Assembly (NCBI GenBank): GCA_018417955.1 | Contig: JACTVC010000002.1 | Coordinates: 2,170,001-2,234,000 of the forward strand | Source: Laccaria trichodermophora | Taxonomy: Eukaryota; Basidiomycota; Agaricomycetes; Agaricales; Hydnangiaceae | DNA length: 64,000 nt | Direction of reading: 5' to 3' | Shown here: in pieces, positions 10,804 through 23,569 of the stretch | Position numbering within the stretch: position 1 is the stretch's first letter | Layout of the letters: each line of letters begins with the position of its first letter | The notes under the pieces: generated by a model | Told to the model about the DNA's origin: nothing | What the model saw: the letters and a program-made list of their open reading frames with translations, nothing else | Databases searched by the model: none | Program-made: the position numbers and the translations under genes

Positions 10804-13800
10804 ATGGAGGTGTTCATGCGTAACATTAATTTTCTTTCCAACCAAGTCGAGATTGTACACCAATTAGCCCAAGTTCTCCATGGTCCTGATTTTGCAGAAC
10901 ACAATAGTCTTGCACGTTTCAACTTTCATGTCCATCTCCACAGAGATAAACGGGGTATTAGAGCCCATGGTGGTACAGGATCTCTGACCTTGCCCACGCG
11001 AGAATGCGGAAATCTGTTTCTGTCCCTATTCGGTACACCGACAAGGAAAACATTTGCTCTGAGAAATAAAAGGGTCACTTTCCAAGCTAGCCGAAATCCT
11101 TCTGGTCGTGCGGATGTTCTTGAGAGTATACGACTTCTTCCTTACGTGGATCCGCGAGTTATCCAGGAAAAGGAGCGGCGGGCCGCTCAGCTAAATGCGT
11201 CCAGTGTATCCATCCGGGTATTGCAGTTTGGATGGGAGTGCAGGGATGACGCATTCTCTATCGAATCGGAGACGCAGTGTGCAGGGCGATGCGGACTTTT
11301 CTTTGACGATGAACGGAGGGAAGTTCGTATAAAGCTCCGTCAAAGCTCTGACACCTATGTCATCGCAATACGATTCTCTCAACTCCTTGCAATCTCGGCT
11401 CATACATATCTATCGGAAACTCCAGTAATTTTCCTTTCCCTCAACCAACCTCCAACCTACGAATGTGAAGGAACTGGAGGAAGCCCTCTGCGTCAACGTC
11501 TCTCCTTTCTTCCAATCCTCGACCACGAGAGAGTTGCCCCATACGCTTCACTTGCAATCCGCCTTATCTGCGCCTCTTTCGATGACTTACAAAGATTCCG
11601 CGACCTGAGCCTCGTTGCCCAACTTCATAACATTCAAGACTACGAGTGTCCGGCTGTTCGTCGTGGCCTTTTTTCACAGGTGGCGATGGATGAGTTGCAG
11701 GACTGGCAAAGGCGATTTGATTGGTCTGTGTCCTTCCAAATTGAAGCTATTCTGAGAAGCATGGGTGTTGATGCGAGGGAACTGCTTGATCTCATGCCAG
11801 AGGTCAGGCGAGTCATTAGAGCGAACGGGAAGGAATACGCCGCCGGACTACTTCGTTATTTTGCACCCCGCGCTAGGGCATTATTCTGGAACCCCGTCGA
11901 AGAATATGAAGGTGATCAAAGTGTCACCCAATGCTTTCTCTCTTCAGAAATAGAGTATGAGAAGCAAAAGAATCTTCCTTCCCTAAAGCCTACAGAAGGA
12001 AGTTTGTATGAGGCACTCCATGTTATCATTACGCCAACCACAATGTTTTTGGAGGGGCCATTTCCCGAACGCTCAAACCGAATCGTACGCTCGTTCGATG
12101 CTATTCATCAGGAATCTTTTTTGCGTGTTAGCTTTGTCGACGAGGGTCGCTTGCAGTATCGTTTCGATAGAGAAGTTGATGGACCGGCCTTCATTCGGGC
12201 TCGAGTAGGCCCATTCTTGCTTCAAGGGCTCACGATCGCGCGAAGAACGTTCTATTTTCTTGCGTATTCGCAGTCGGCATTGAAGGAACATGCAGTTTGG
12301 TAAGTTGAAATACTTAACCTCTTGAGCAACCAAGTTGATTTTCGCAAAGGTTTGTGAAGCCCTTCCGCGACAGCCAACAAGGCCTGGTTACAGCGAAAAC
12401 TATCATCCAAAAAATAGGAATCTTTGAAAACCTCGAGTTCGATCCCAAACTCATATATTGTCCAGCTCGATATGCCGCAAGGTTGTCTCAAGCATTCACT
12501 GCCACGGACGCGTCGGTGTCAGTTGAGGTCGAGGAGATTTTTCATATCCCTGACATAGCCACCACGGACCAAAAGTATGTCTTCACTGATGGAGTTGGGA
12601 CCATATCAAAGGAAATGGCCCGTGAGATGTGGTCACAATTGACGGCTTCAACACGGCGAAAGCGGGGTCGTCGGAGGGACTTCCCTCGAGCATTTCAAGT
12701 GCGCTTTATGGGATCAAAGGGTATGTTGTCCGTAGACCACGGTCTTCAAGGACGTGCGGTCTGTTTGAGACCGTCGATGATTAAATTTGAGGCGCCGGAG
12801 TCCAGGGAGATGGAAATAGCGCGGGCTTTTGACCGACCTGGACCTTACTTTCTAAATCGACCACTAATTATGCTCCTGGAAGGTCTTGGGGTTCCTTATG
12901 AGGTCTTCAAAAGCTATCAGGATCAAGCTGTAAAGGAGACCCACAGTTCCACGGAGTGTCTTGCGAGGGCCGCCAAGTTGCTTGAAAGTTATGGCCTTGG
13001 AACGTCGTTCCGACTGCCATCTGTGTTGCACAACTTGGAGAAGATTGGCATTGATAGTCTGCCAGGCAATAAATTTTACGACAAGATGTTGGAATACGCA
13101 ATCAACCATATCCTCCGACTCCTCAAGAACCATGCACGGATTCCAATCCCAGGCGCCTGGACATTGGTTGGAGTGGCAGATGTACATAAGTTCCTTCAGC
13201 CAGGTCAAATTTTTGCTTGCATCAAGCCCATCACTGGTGGGACCCTTTACCTTGAAGGACAAGTCCTGGTGTCCCGATCCCCCACAATACATCCTGGAGA
13301 TATTCAGCTTGCAACAGCAATAGGAAGACCCCCACTTGGTTCTTGCTTCGAGAAGGAGTCCTTGGCCAACACCGTGGTTTTCAGTATCTTAGGTGAAACA
13401 TCCACCTTTTGTTGTCATTCTTGCATCACTGACTTCACAGTGCACAGGAGAGAGGCCATTGTCAACTTGTTTAGGTGGTGGTGACTTAGACGGCGACGTG
13501 TATAACCTGATTCCTTTGGATGGACCACTTGCGGACTTTCAAATATCTCCTCGCGAACCTGCATCGTATAATCCAGCTCCTAAAAACCTCTTGGATCGAC
13601 CTAGCACTATGGCGGACGTCGCAGAGTTTGTCATGCAATACATCAATTCTGATGTACGGGTCCAGTTTTTTTTTTCACTAATGATTACTCACCTCGAATA
13701 TCTCTAATTAGGTCGTCGGAATCATTGCAATCAACTGGTTAATTATCGCGGATCAGAGCCTGCAAGGCATCCACGACCAGGATTGCATCAAGCTGGCGAA

Positions 13801-14587
13801 CCTACATAGCGACGCAGTAGATTATCCCAAATCTGGTCAGCCCGTAGCATTGGACAAAATCCCAAAGCTCAAGCACCGCATGAAGCCTGACTGGAATGCC
13901 CCAGAGACGATGAATCCGGACTCAGGTAACTTTTACACTAGTCAACGCGCAATCGGACGTCTATTCCGAGCTATCGAACTTCCCGCAGACCACCAAATAA
14001 GAGATCAACCCCATAGACAACGGCGGACGGCCAGGCGAAATAACAGGAGAGCCGCCGAGACCCTACCAGACCTCACAAATTTGAATCTGGGCGATGATGA
14101 CCCACTCCTGATTGCTGTCGAAGAGCGTGTGGGAGATTTTATCGATCCCGAAGAACCTTGGGTGGAGGAAATGTGGAACTATACAAACGATCTTTTCAGT
14201 CGGTACTCATCGGAGTTGCAGATAATCTGTGCCGCCAACACACTCTCTCATGCTCGAACTGCCCATCTCTCTGAGGAGGAAGCCATCATCGGGACAATCG
14301 TTCAGAAGAGCTCACAACCGCGCAAGCGTAAAGACCTGATGTCAAAGCTGAGGGAGCAGACGGATCTTCTGATCCGTGGTATCAGAGAGGAATGGTCTCC
14401 GGAGGATGACGACACACCCCTTGAAGATTGCTTGGAAAAGGTTTGGCTGGCATGGAACCTGTCTCTGTCAAAAGGCAAGGTCTTTGGGGCACAAAGTTTT
14501 GGTTGGGTGGCACTTGGGGCCATTTTTGAGGTGATTCGGCAAATTGAAGAGCGTATCATGGAAGAGTCGCGTAATAGATTCTACTAA
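10804..14587 (+). CDS. RNA-dependent RNA polymerase of the RNAi pathway (QDE-1/RdRP family)
   Basis: Copies single-stranded RNA into dsRNA for Dicer, feeding quelling-like silencing of transposons and viruses. Seen: four exons, 10804-12299, 12350-13392, 13448-13653 and 13712-14587, join in phase to 1,206 residues with no internal stop. The N-terminal third is variable. The eukaryotic RdRP core carries YVFTDGVGTIS, FQVRFMGSKGMLSVD and RAVCLRPSMIKFEAP. The catalytic loop is GGGDLDGD (aspartates at about residues 859, 861 and 863), matching the DxDGD signature of the two-barrel family. The C-terminal domain includes EEPWVEEMWNYTNDLFSRY. Known: these motifs define cellular RdRPs. Length is usual for fungal members. 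All three catalytic aspartates are present, so it looks functional. Start is the first ATG of the long exon; a short upstream exon cannot be excluded. Confidence 0.93.
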
Positions 14588-14675
14588 AAAGTGTAGATAC
14601 AGCGCTGATGCTAGAGGACACAAAGTCGCAGAGCGACCGGGGAAATACAAACAATGGAGAGAAAAGGGAATCCCT

Positions 14676-15263
14676 TTATGCCTGATTGCGTAGAACTGAA
14701 ATGGGGATTAGTTTCAAAGTCTCAAGAGGCATGGTCTGCTAACTTAGAATTACGGAATCACCCCTACGAAAGGAGAAAATTAAGACGAGCAAAGTTGTTC
14801 TGGCAAAGAACCATACCGAAGGAACATCTTGCTGATGAAACGATCTTTGTTCACGGGTTTCTTGTTCTTCCCCTTTGGCACCTCTGTCCACATCTGAATA
14901 AAAATATTAACACCGACTTTTCATGAATCTAGCAACGGACAGACCTCTTTCACATTTTCTAGGACCTGGAAAAGTTTAAGTATATGGAAACATCGCAAGG
15001 GGGACATTTACCATGTTGCTATGCCTATCGAAAGCTTTCACACGAGCCAACAGTTTCTTGTTGTTTCGAAGAGATATGAGCACTTGCGCGTGGTTCCGCA
15101 CAGCCTGCTGTAGGACTGACAATGGCCCTTGAGAGATCTCGTGTTCTTCTAGTTGTCGTAACTGTGCTTCGTCCAATTCGGACTTGGGGACATGAACGTA
15201 TTGACTGGAAAGATTTGCACTGTCAGCTAATTCCAAATAAACATTCAACAGAATCAACCTCAT
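14676..15263 (-). CDS. SMD2: Small nuclear ribonucleoprotein SmD2
   Basis: Core subunit of the Sm heptamer that encircles spliceosomal U1, U2, U4 and U5 snRNAs. Seen: spliced from about six small exons to roughly 115 residues. It starts [17 protein letters not shown] (ATG AG joined across an intron beginning near 15258). The Sm1 motif follows ([38 protein letters not shown]). Sm2 includes [31 protein letters not shown], and a last exon giving ILILRNQA. Known: the Sm fold with [22 protein letters not shown] is diagnostic for SmD2. The last intron (donor within CTAA|GTTAGC) is needed to restore the conserved LRN ending; reading through instead would stop two codons early. Head-to-head with pescadillo, 130 bp apart. 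Confidence 0.92.
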
Positions 15264-15393
15264 TTTCGTATGTTGGCGAAGAGCACAATCACAATCTTGA
15301 GCAAGATGAACGAAAGTAACTTTTGTTTGGTCCAGCACGAGTAGCCAAATAGATTCAGAAACTTTCACCCTTGATCATTGCTTAACCACAACG

Positions 15394-17441
15394 ATGGGTC
15401 GCCTAAAGCAGAAGGGTAAGGCAGGTGCTGCTAAAAATTATGTTACTCGCACTTCTGCCATCAAGAAGCTGCAATGTTCACTGGCTGATTTTCGCCGTCT
15501 ATGCATTCTGAAAGGTGCGTCTCGATTTTCGTACAGTGTTTTTTGACGCTTGAACGACGCATTAGGGATATTTCCTCGCGAACCACGAAGCCGGAAGCGT
15601 GCAAACAAAGGGTCTTCAGCTCCAACGTCCTTCTACTATGCGAAAGATATTGCTTATCTTGCTCATGAGCCGGTCTTAAAGAAGCTACGAGAACACAAAG
15701 CATTTGCGAAAAAGCTCTCTCGGGCTCTTGGACGGGGGGAATGGAGTAGCGCTAAGAATTTGGAAGAAAACAAACCTATATATCGTCTTGATCATATCAT
15801 TAAAGAACGGTACGTCTACTACCTCTTTTTTAAGTTGTCAAGGCTGATTAATTTAGCTATCCAACATTTATTGATGCTGTGCGAGATATAGATGACGCGC
15901 TCTGCATGGTTTTTCTCTTTGCCTCCCTCCCAACAACTACGCGCCTTCCACCAGAACTCATGGAGAACTGTTCCCGGCTTGCTGCAGAATGGCAGTTGTA
16001 CATCATGCGATCGCAATCACTTCGCAAAGTCTTTCTTTCGATCAAAGGCGTTTACTACCAAGCAGAAATCATGGATCAGACTGTCACATGGCTGGTGCCC
16101 TACCAGTTTACCCAAAACGTGCGTCTGACGATGTTCTTCCTGAAAACGCTTTTTGATCTGGTTTCAAGATCCCGGCGGATGTAGACGTTCGTGTAATGCT
16201 AACCTTCCTGGAATTATATCAGACACTCCTCGGCTTCATACTGTTCAAACTTTACACTGATGCGGGTCTTGTCTACCCCCCTCCACTGGATGCAAAAAAG
16301 GATGAAGGTGCTGCTGGTATCGGCGCGTTTAGCCTTCAGGACATCACTCAGCCTGCTGCTCAACCTTCGAGGGCCAAGGCGGTGGAACTCGACGGACGAA
16401 AAATCTCAACAAAAGATGTTCGCCAAACTATCAAAAATATCGAAGCGTCTCATAGTACGCATGACCCAGATGTGGAAATGTCAAATCCAGAAACGGCAAC
16501 AACAGAAGTTGAAGAGGAATTTATTTCCCAAGCCTCGCTATCCAACCCAGGGGTTTCTGTTTCTACTGAACTTCCAACTCTACAGTCAATAAAATCATTA
16601 CCACAGTCCCTTTCAACTTCGCTCTTCTCGCCATATACCTTTTTCCTATCAAGGGAAGTGTCTCGGCCAATCTTCGAGTTCATGGTACGGAGTTTCGGTG
16701 GAAAAATAGGTTGGTCTGCCTCGTCTGGCAGCGGATCCCCTTTTGAGGAGACTGATGAGACGATCACTCATGTCATCATCGATAGACCATCGGTGGGGCG
16801 AGAAGAATCACCTTCTCAGCGCGAACTGAGACTTCGTAGGAAGTATGTTCAGCCCCAGTGGATAGTTGACTGCATAAATTCTGGCAAGATTTTGCTTGAG
16901 GGGCCTTATGGCCAAGGCAAAACGCTACCACCACATCTTAGCCCATTTGGCGAGTATGAAGGCGCGTACGATCCCGCTGCCGGCCCTCTAGGGCCTTCCG
17001 GTGTGGAGCAAGAATCAGAATCAGAGGCCGATGAGATTAGCGAAGAAGATGAAGAGGATCAAGGTGGTCTTGTCCAAGCGGCCGTGGAGGCTGTGACCGG
17101 GGACCCCGTCGAGCTCCGAGCAGCTGAACTGGCGGCAGAAGCGGCTGGCGTTGATTACGGGACGTTTGAAGCCAAGGTCAAGAAATTGAACAAGAAACAG
17201 ATGAAGAAACCTATCACGGATGGCGTCGAAGATGGAGAGAAGGACATGAACAAAATGATGATGAGCAACAAGCAAAAGAAACTGTACGAGAAGATGAAGT
17301 ACAGCCAGAAGAAAAAGGAGATTGAGGTAAGTAAATTCAGTATAAGTTTAGACGCGGTACTTATGTCTTCCATAGCGGGTGACACTGGCTACTAGGAAGA
17401 AGGATTTGCAAAAACAGAAAAAGCGCGACGTTCAGTCATAG
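15394..17441 (+). CDS. NOP7: Pescadillo homolog, PeBoW complex ribosome biogenesis factor
   Basis: Nucleolar factor that with Erb1/Bop1 and Ytm1/WDR12 forms the PeBoW complex for 27S pre-rRNA processing and 60S assembly. Seen: five introns or so; start [19 protein letters not shown] at 15394. The pescadillo N-terminal domain includes [42 protein letters not shown], and the [24 protein letters not shown] helix. A BRCT domain follows at about residues 340-440 ([47 protein letters not shown]). Then comes an acidic stretch ([15 protein letters not shown]) and a Lys-rich C terminus ([17 protein letters not shown], ending KKRDVQS). Known: this domain order is specific to pescadillo. Length is normal. 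Last intron near 17327-17380. Confidence 0.95.
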
Positions 17442-17637
17442 ATACATGCAACTACGTCACATGTCATCGTAGTCACCTGTCACTTGTCATACAACTTTAG
17501 ATACAACTTTGTTTGCCAACGACCAGTTTACGTCTTCTCTCGGCTGTCCCTCTCTTCCCCGCGTTCATTATATTCTCCTCAACACTCGTCGTCAACGCCG
17601 CTGGTGAATGCTGCGCATCGAACAACCTTGAAGCTTG

Positions 17638-20600
17638 ATGGGCGACCAGACCTCGTCCGCCTTTGACTATAAATCACCGGATTCAGTTCCACCTCCCCCA
17701 TACCCTAATCACCTTGATTCTCCGTTAATTCTCGCAGAAACTAAAACGACCCGAACCAAAGTTGTCACCACAACAACCGAAACAACTACTCATTTGTTGT
17801 CTCTCCCGGTTTGGAAAAAGCGTGGTGTCGTTGACTTTCAGCCTGACGCATACCAACAACGTTCTGGCCTGTCCTCTCAATTCTCGTCGGCTGCTTCTTT
17901 CAAGATCAATAAGGCGCTTCCTCCTACACCACCGATCGAAAAAGATGATTCTGTGGTCTTAGCTGATCCAGTATCGTCGTTTTTTGTTGCTCAGCCCTCA
18001 ACAATCGTTCACCCCTCACACTCAACGGCAGCATTGGCTCATGCGGCTCTGGGAATAGGACTTCCCCATGTGATTCCACTCGCCTCTACGTCTCGCTTGT
18101 CGTCGGAAGTCAATTCGATCGCCTTTGCGGCATCCCCTCCCCAGTCAAACGTTCGACTTTCTCCTAGCGTTCGGAGAGTAAAAAGCTCACAGAGGATTGG
18201 TGCAAAAGGCTCCGCAGGGACGCTGGCGTCTAGCGATAGCTCCCCAATCATCAACGAACGTAGAAGGTCACGCGGCTTGTCGTTTAGTGCGGTCTCATTC
18301 CTCTCTTTCACGAGTTCAGACGGCAAGGGCAAGGAGAAAGAAAAAGAGGGGGTTACACAAGATCCCTTGCATACACCCCCAAAGTCTTTATCCCGAAGAT
18401 CCTCCTTTTGGACCCGTAAAAAAATACTTCCACTCACAAATCTCCCAACTTCACCGACACCTCGTGAAGCTGCTTCTCCTGTTCTTCCCTCTGTCTCTCA
18501 CGAGTATCCTGTTTGTTCGTCTTTAGAGTTGAATAATCATCTTCCAAAGTCGTCAACACCTCCTCCCGAACATCCCACACCCGTTCACCATCAACGTCGA
18601 CTTTCAAGGAGTCGTTCCCAGAAGATAGGATTATATGATGATCTACCTTTATCATTTCATGCGTCATCGTCACAATCAGCAAATGTCTCTCATGATACCC
18701 AAACATTCCAACGATCCTCGACCTCTGCCCCTCCGACTCAGCCCACGCACAGTCAAAACAAATATTCGAAGACTGCTTCTTTGGCGGGCAGTAGCGACCA
18801 CCCTCAATCTCCACGTCGACCTGGCCAATTGCCAAGGCAGCGCGCACACACCAACCCTCCTCTCTTACACCGTCTATCGTTGGGGGTATTTTCAAACCAG
18901 GAATCTTCTCCCCTGAGCACCCCTGTGTGTTCACACAGCCCGTCTGTGTCTGACTCGAAGCTCAAATTGCCGGGAAAATTTCCCAAGCCTCTTGGAGAGA
19001 ACGAATCTCCGGAGTTGTATCTCTTGAGGCTGCGATCTGTTGTTAGTAAAGCTGAGATGGCTGTGATCTTGGCTTCCAGGTGAGCCTTCCCTTCATCTAC
19101 TTATTACAACTAATCATTTCTTTGAACAGCGCAGACGCTTTTTATGTCCAAACTCTTCGAGCGTATATCAAGCAATTTGAGTTTCACAATGACCCCCTCG
19201 ACGTTGCCCTCCGAAAATTGTTGATGGAAGTCGGTCTTCCACGCGAAACGCAGCAGATCGATCGAGTAATCGAAGCTTTCGCCGCAAGATATTTGGAATG
19301 CAATCCCAGTCTCTTCGTTTCAGAAGGTACTTTTGTTCTTGTTTCTAAAGGCTTATTCTAATATTTTCTGCAAAGATCACCCTTACGTGTTGGCATTTAG
19401 TTTGATTATGTTGCACACTGACGCATTTAATCGTTCAAATAAGAGGAAGATGAACAAGGCTGACTATGTCAAGAACACTCGGCTCTTAGGTGTACCACCA
19501 GAAGTTCTCGAGGTACTTCCCTATATCATTTCTCAAACCAGATCTGTCAACTTTCTTTCAGTGTTTTTATGACAACATCGTTTTTGCGCCTTTCATATTC
19601 ATCGAGGATCCTTTGGATGTCAACAGCCAACGATGTTTGAGTTCGGAAACTCAGAGCAAAAATTCATCGCCTCCTAAGCCTTTAGCATTGTCCAGCAATG
19701 TACCAACACCTCTCCTTTCAAGAGGAAGTAAAATTGATCCTTACTTTCTCATTACGAAAGTGAGTGCAGCCAATCCTGTTATGTGCGTATTTCTGACTAG
19801 CTCCATCAAGGGTCTTCTGGATCCTTTGCGGGTTAACGTGGAAGCTTATGTGCCAAATCAAAGTCCTTATTCGTGTGAAGGTACAGGCGGACCTTGGGAC
19901 GAAGAAGAACTACAGCGTGCATTCCTGATGGCCGATGTGGTTGAAGTCAATTCAGCTGATATCACTCGGACGTCGTTCTTCAACATCGGTGGTGCGGGAG
20001 GTTCTTTTAATTCCGTGAGCAATGGGGTTTCAGCACAAGCCAACCTCCCGCCTTCGGCTCCTCAGTCTCTAGCCCTTAAAGTGACAAAGGTTGGGCTGCT
20101 CAATAGGAAAGACGATGTTCTAGCAGGTGGTAGGAAAGCTTCCAATAGAAAATGGAAATCGTGGAGCGTGCTTCTAACTGGCTCGCAACTACTCTTTTTT
20201 CGAGACACAACTTGGGCGACTGCCCTGTCATCGCAGGATAGTCCACCGGACGGTCGCATCGCATACCCCGAAGCAGCTCCTTTTCATCCTGATGAAATAC
20301 TTTCTGTGAAGGATGCCGTTGCGGTTCACGATGAGTTATATATGAAGGTACGTGCTCATTGAGTCCCTTTCTTGTAATAGCTGACGTGGGTATCTAGTAT
20401 GAGAACACCTTGAGATTTGTTCTCAGTGATGGACGTCAGATCCTACTCCAGGCTTCCAACGAGCTCGAGCGGAACGAATGGATTTCAAGGATCAATTATG
20501 CCAGTGCTTTCAAGAGTGCTGGGGTTAGAATGCGGCCTTTAAGAATGTCCGGTAGGGACGTGGAGCTCACTGGCGTAGCTGCAGCCACTTCCCATTTACA

Positions 20601-21777
20601 CGACTTACATCTTCAAAACTCGTCGCTAGTACCGGAACTGTATACTTGGGATAAGAGTGCCCCCCGAGAGTTGATGGACATGTTATCAGGCGATGAAGCT
20701 CCAACGACCAAACAACCGACTATGAAGCGCAGGATCACTTTGATGTACGGTGATCACGTTGACCTCGACCCATCTATCGACCCAGAGCTTGTGGGCACTG
20801 AACAATTCATAGCAACCTTCCAAAATGTCAAGGCAGATTTGTCTGTTGGCTACCCCATATCCTTGGAGGAGGGTACGACGTTTTCGAATCAACATTGTTC
20901 TGTCAACTCTCCAGAACCACATGCTTCAGCCAAGAGCAATCCTCGCCTCCCGACGCGCTCAGATGTGATTCAGTTCAAAATTCAAGAGCTGGAATCAAGA
21001 ATATCTGCATCGCAATCACAGCTAGACTCTGATATGCGATGCATTCGCAACATTGCCATTTTAACTCCGTTTCAAAGCGCTACTCGTGCCAAACTCCTGG
21101 TCACCGTCCAGGGGATGGCCAAACGTATAACTCAACTTCGCATGAGTCTCGCGCAGCTTGTTTGCCATCATACAGTCCTTTCAAATGACCTTGTGGCAGA
21201 AAATCGATCTCTTAGTCACTCAAGGGAGCTTGCGCTTCACGCCGCGAGGAAAACTCTTCAGCGCCAACAGTCCAAAGATATACCACAAATGACACTTTCT
21301 TTGCACGATCAATACCCCCTTCTTCGGCTCCCTTCATCTGAAAGTTTAGAAAATTCTGCCTCTAGACGACCCGAGTCTTCGGTGTGTGACTCTTTCCACT
21401 CTGCCATCGACTTTGGCCCAGATTGGCCATCGTCGGAAGAGTTGTTATCATCAAACTTTCTTGATACGCCTCGAGTATTTGGCTCCCCCAAGCCTCCTCC
21501 TTCGTCGTCATCTTTTTACAGCCAGTCTGCGCCATCTAGTTTCAGCCATGGCCAGCCAGCGTTATGCGAACGCTCCTCTTCATTTGATACCAACGAAACT
21601 CAAGTAGACGACGGTCAGACAAGTTTTTATATAACGAGGGAGGACAACGAAGAAGCTGAGGCGTGGAACGAAACACGATGTGCAAAGCGTGTGTCTCTTG
21701 TTCAAGTGCCGTCTAATATCCATATCTCAAGGGAGTATGACCGAAGAGCTCAAATGTCTTCCCTCTGCCGACATTGA
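17638..21777 (+). CDS. Arf guanine nucleotide exchange factor, Sec7 and PH domains
   Basis: Activates Arf GTPases at membranes. Seen: five exons, about 1,300 residues. The first ~470 residues are Ser/Pro-rich and apparently disordered. The Sec7 domain spans the exon junctions at about 18970-19610: AFYVQTLRAYIKQFEFHNDPL, VGLPRETQQIDRVIEAFA with the catalytic Glu of the exchange loop in the PRETQQ context, and FSLIMLHTDAFNRSNKRKMN. A PH domain follows at about 20080-20500 (TKVGLLNRKDDVL, RKWKSWSVLLTGSQLLFFRD, FVLSDGRQILLQASNELERNEWISRIN). A helical region (IQFKIQELESRISASQSQLD) may be a coiled coil. The tail is Ser-rich. Known: Sec7 next to PH is the layout of cytohesin/EFA6-type and fungal Yel1-like GEFs. 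The catalytic Glu is present, so exchange activity is expected. Which Arf it serves is not visible. Confidence 0.9.
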
Positions 21778-22099
21778 CACGCAGCAATTATTAACATTAG
21801 AGTCGTTAATTATATGTAAATGTCTATCACCCGTTATTTGTAGAGATTCTTCCCATTCACTGACTCTTGTATGTATTTACCATTCACATCTCCAGACATT
21901 TTGCACGTCCTTGTCGTTATATGCTTACTAGCTTTTAATCAATGATATTCCATTCTTCGTAGTTGACCCTCACTTTGAAGACAATGGATTCGACAACAAA
22001 GCCAACCATAGTCTCTTCCAATTGTGGACCTAGATCTAATTACGTTAATTCACAAAGGAATTGGGGACTTGGATATTTTTTATATGCAAAGAGCTTTAT
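21778..22099. other. Convergent AT-rich spacer
   Basis: AT-rich sequence between the 3' ends of the Sec7 GEF (+) and RPB8 (-). It presumably holds both 3' UTRs. I see no domain, repeat or RNA gene in it. Confidence 0.5.
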
Positions 22100-22755
22100 C
22101 TACCTACGCATCAGTAAATACACTGGGTCACCTAAAACAATACTTGTCATGTGTCGGAAAGATCCTGTCAATGACATCAAGAGGCCACCAAAGGACGCAT
22201 ATGCCGTCCTACATGCAGAAATTTCCTTTAAGAAATAGTATTTTGAGATGGCGGGGAAACATACACTATTTCTGATGTGCCTCCGTCGAATTTATAGACC
22301 TCAAGAAAGTTGCTCGCAAGTCAGACAAAATAAATGACGACGGGTGGGTAACCGACCTTTCCGTACATCACATACTCATAGTCGTCTTCCAACCCTCTTC
22401 TTCCCTTTCCATCTGGTCTCCAAACGTCTCTTTCTTTATCGTCCGCCTCTTCCTGAGCGCCGTCCGTGCCACTACTTCCAGGAGCTCCTCCCCGAGCGAG
22501 CGATGAAGCCAGAGCCAATGCAAAACTCTGATCTTTTTCTAGTGGAAACAATTCGACGTTGTAGTCGAGAGTGAGGTCCATATCGTAGTTCTTGGAGTGA
22601 GCATAGAGCCTAGAAACTGGACTAGCACATGTCAAAAAATCTGGCATCCAAGCAGAAGGTAACAGCAAACCTCGGTCGAACTTTTTCCCTTCTTTGTCGA
22701 TGTCACTGATGGTAAAAATGTCGTCGAAAACGATGTTCGCGGCTGGGGCGGACAT
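22100..22755 (-). CDS. RPB8: RNA polymerase I/II/III shared subunit RPABC3 (RPB8)
   Basis: OB-fold subunit common to the three nuclear RNA polymerases. Seen: four exons. ATG at 22755 starts MSAPAANIVFDDIFTISDID, then KEGKKFDR joins over an intron to VSRLYAHSKNYDMDLTLDYN. Next are ELFPLEKDQSFALALASSL, an acidic loop, and DDYEYVMYGK. Two short exons give VYKFDGGTSEIV and TAYASFGGLLMSLTGS...VYLLMRR with TAG at 22100-22102. Known: the EYVMYGKVY block and the final YLLM motif are hallmarks of RPB8. The loop between strands, containing GGAPGSSGTDGAQEEADDKE, is longer than in yeast. Head-to-head with the alpha-beta hydrolase-like gene, only 52 bp between start codons. Confidence 0.94.
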
Positions 22756-22807
22756 TGAGAACGAAAGAGGACGTGTGATTACTTAGATTTTGAGTTGTTG
22801 CTGCCGA
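22756..22807. promoter_or_regulatory. Bidirectional promoter and 5' leaders of RPB8 and the hydrolase-like gene
   Basis: Only 52 bp separate the two divergent start codons, so both transcripts must initiate here or overlap each other. I see no clear TATA box. The regulatory role is inferred from geometry alone. Confidence 0.5.
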
Positions 22808-23569
22808 ATGCGTCTAACCACAGTTTCTCGTCCACTCCAAATCTTTGGCCGTGCCCACCTTCGTTTTTCCTCGACGGCCTCAATATTACGTCTACCACCA
22901 CAGTCGGCTCCAAGAACAGCTCCCACCCCACTTGTCTTTATTTCCGCTAATGCATGGGATGATTGTTCGTCGAAAGGGTGGACACTTTTGTCTCCGTTTA
23001 TCTTCCCACTGACTTGCCATTAGGATGACAAACTTATCGTCCATGTTGGCAGAGAAAGGTTTTACTTGCATACAAACAGACTTGGGCGTAGGCAAGGGCT
23101 CCTTCACAGACGCGACGAATCTAATGAAGGCATATGAATCTGGTGAGTTTCACCACTTCAACAAGAAGGTTTGACATAATTACTGATATAAACGACAGAA
23201 CTGCGGTCTGCTATCAAATTATCTACCATCCCTTTCCCCCCTGTCATCGTGGCCAGGTCTTCAGCGTGCCTCATCGCTCAAATGTACATATCGTCACATC
23301 CTGCGGCTGGTCTGGTTTTAATATCACCCCCGGCGTCTAATGACGAGCTTCTTGGCTCAAAATTATCGACTAGATTGAAGGAATTTGACTTTGAACCTGC
23401 GTTTCCCATTGCAATTATGGGCACCCAAGACGAGATCAGGCATCTCAAACAAGCGAACAGGCTGTGTCAGAAGGAATACGCTACTGTGGACCTGATTCAA
23501 TTGTCTGACTTGGACGGTCAAGAAGCCTTCGTGAAACTCGATTCATGGCTCGATGAACTTGGAATATGA
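22808..23569 (+). CDS. Alpha/beta-hydrolase-like protein, predicted mitochondrial
   Basis: Three exons give roughly 220 residues. The N terminus (MRLTTVSRPLQIFGRAHLRF then SSTAS) is Arg-rich and free of acids, a good mitochondrial presequence. An alpha/beta fold is suggested by strands TPLVFISANAW, CIQTDLG, PPVIVARSSACLIAQMY, GLVLISPPAS and FPIAIMGTQDE. Known: the nucleophile elbow of active hydrolases is GxSxG. Here the equivalent position reads VARSSAC, so the first Gly is Arg and the last is Ala, while Ser is kept. Inferred: either a divergent hydrolase or a non-catalytic member. Introns begin near 22980 and 23138. An in-frame ATG at 22790 would add six residues (MSCCCR) and would spoil the presequence less plausibly, so 22808 is preferred. 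Confidence 0.7.

Noticed and set aside
14654..14926. 90-codon plus-strand frame after the RdRP
   Set aside because: It lies antisense to the last exons and introns of SmD2, whose splice model is well supported by family similarity.
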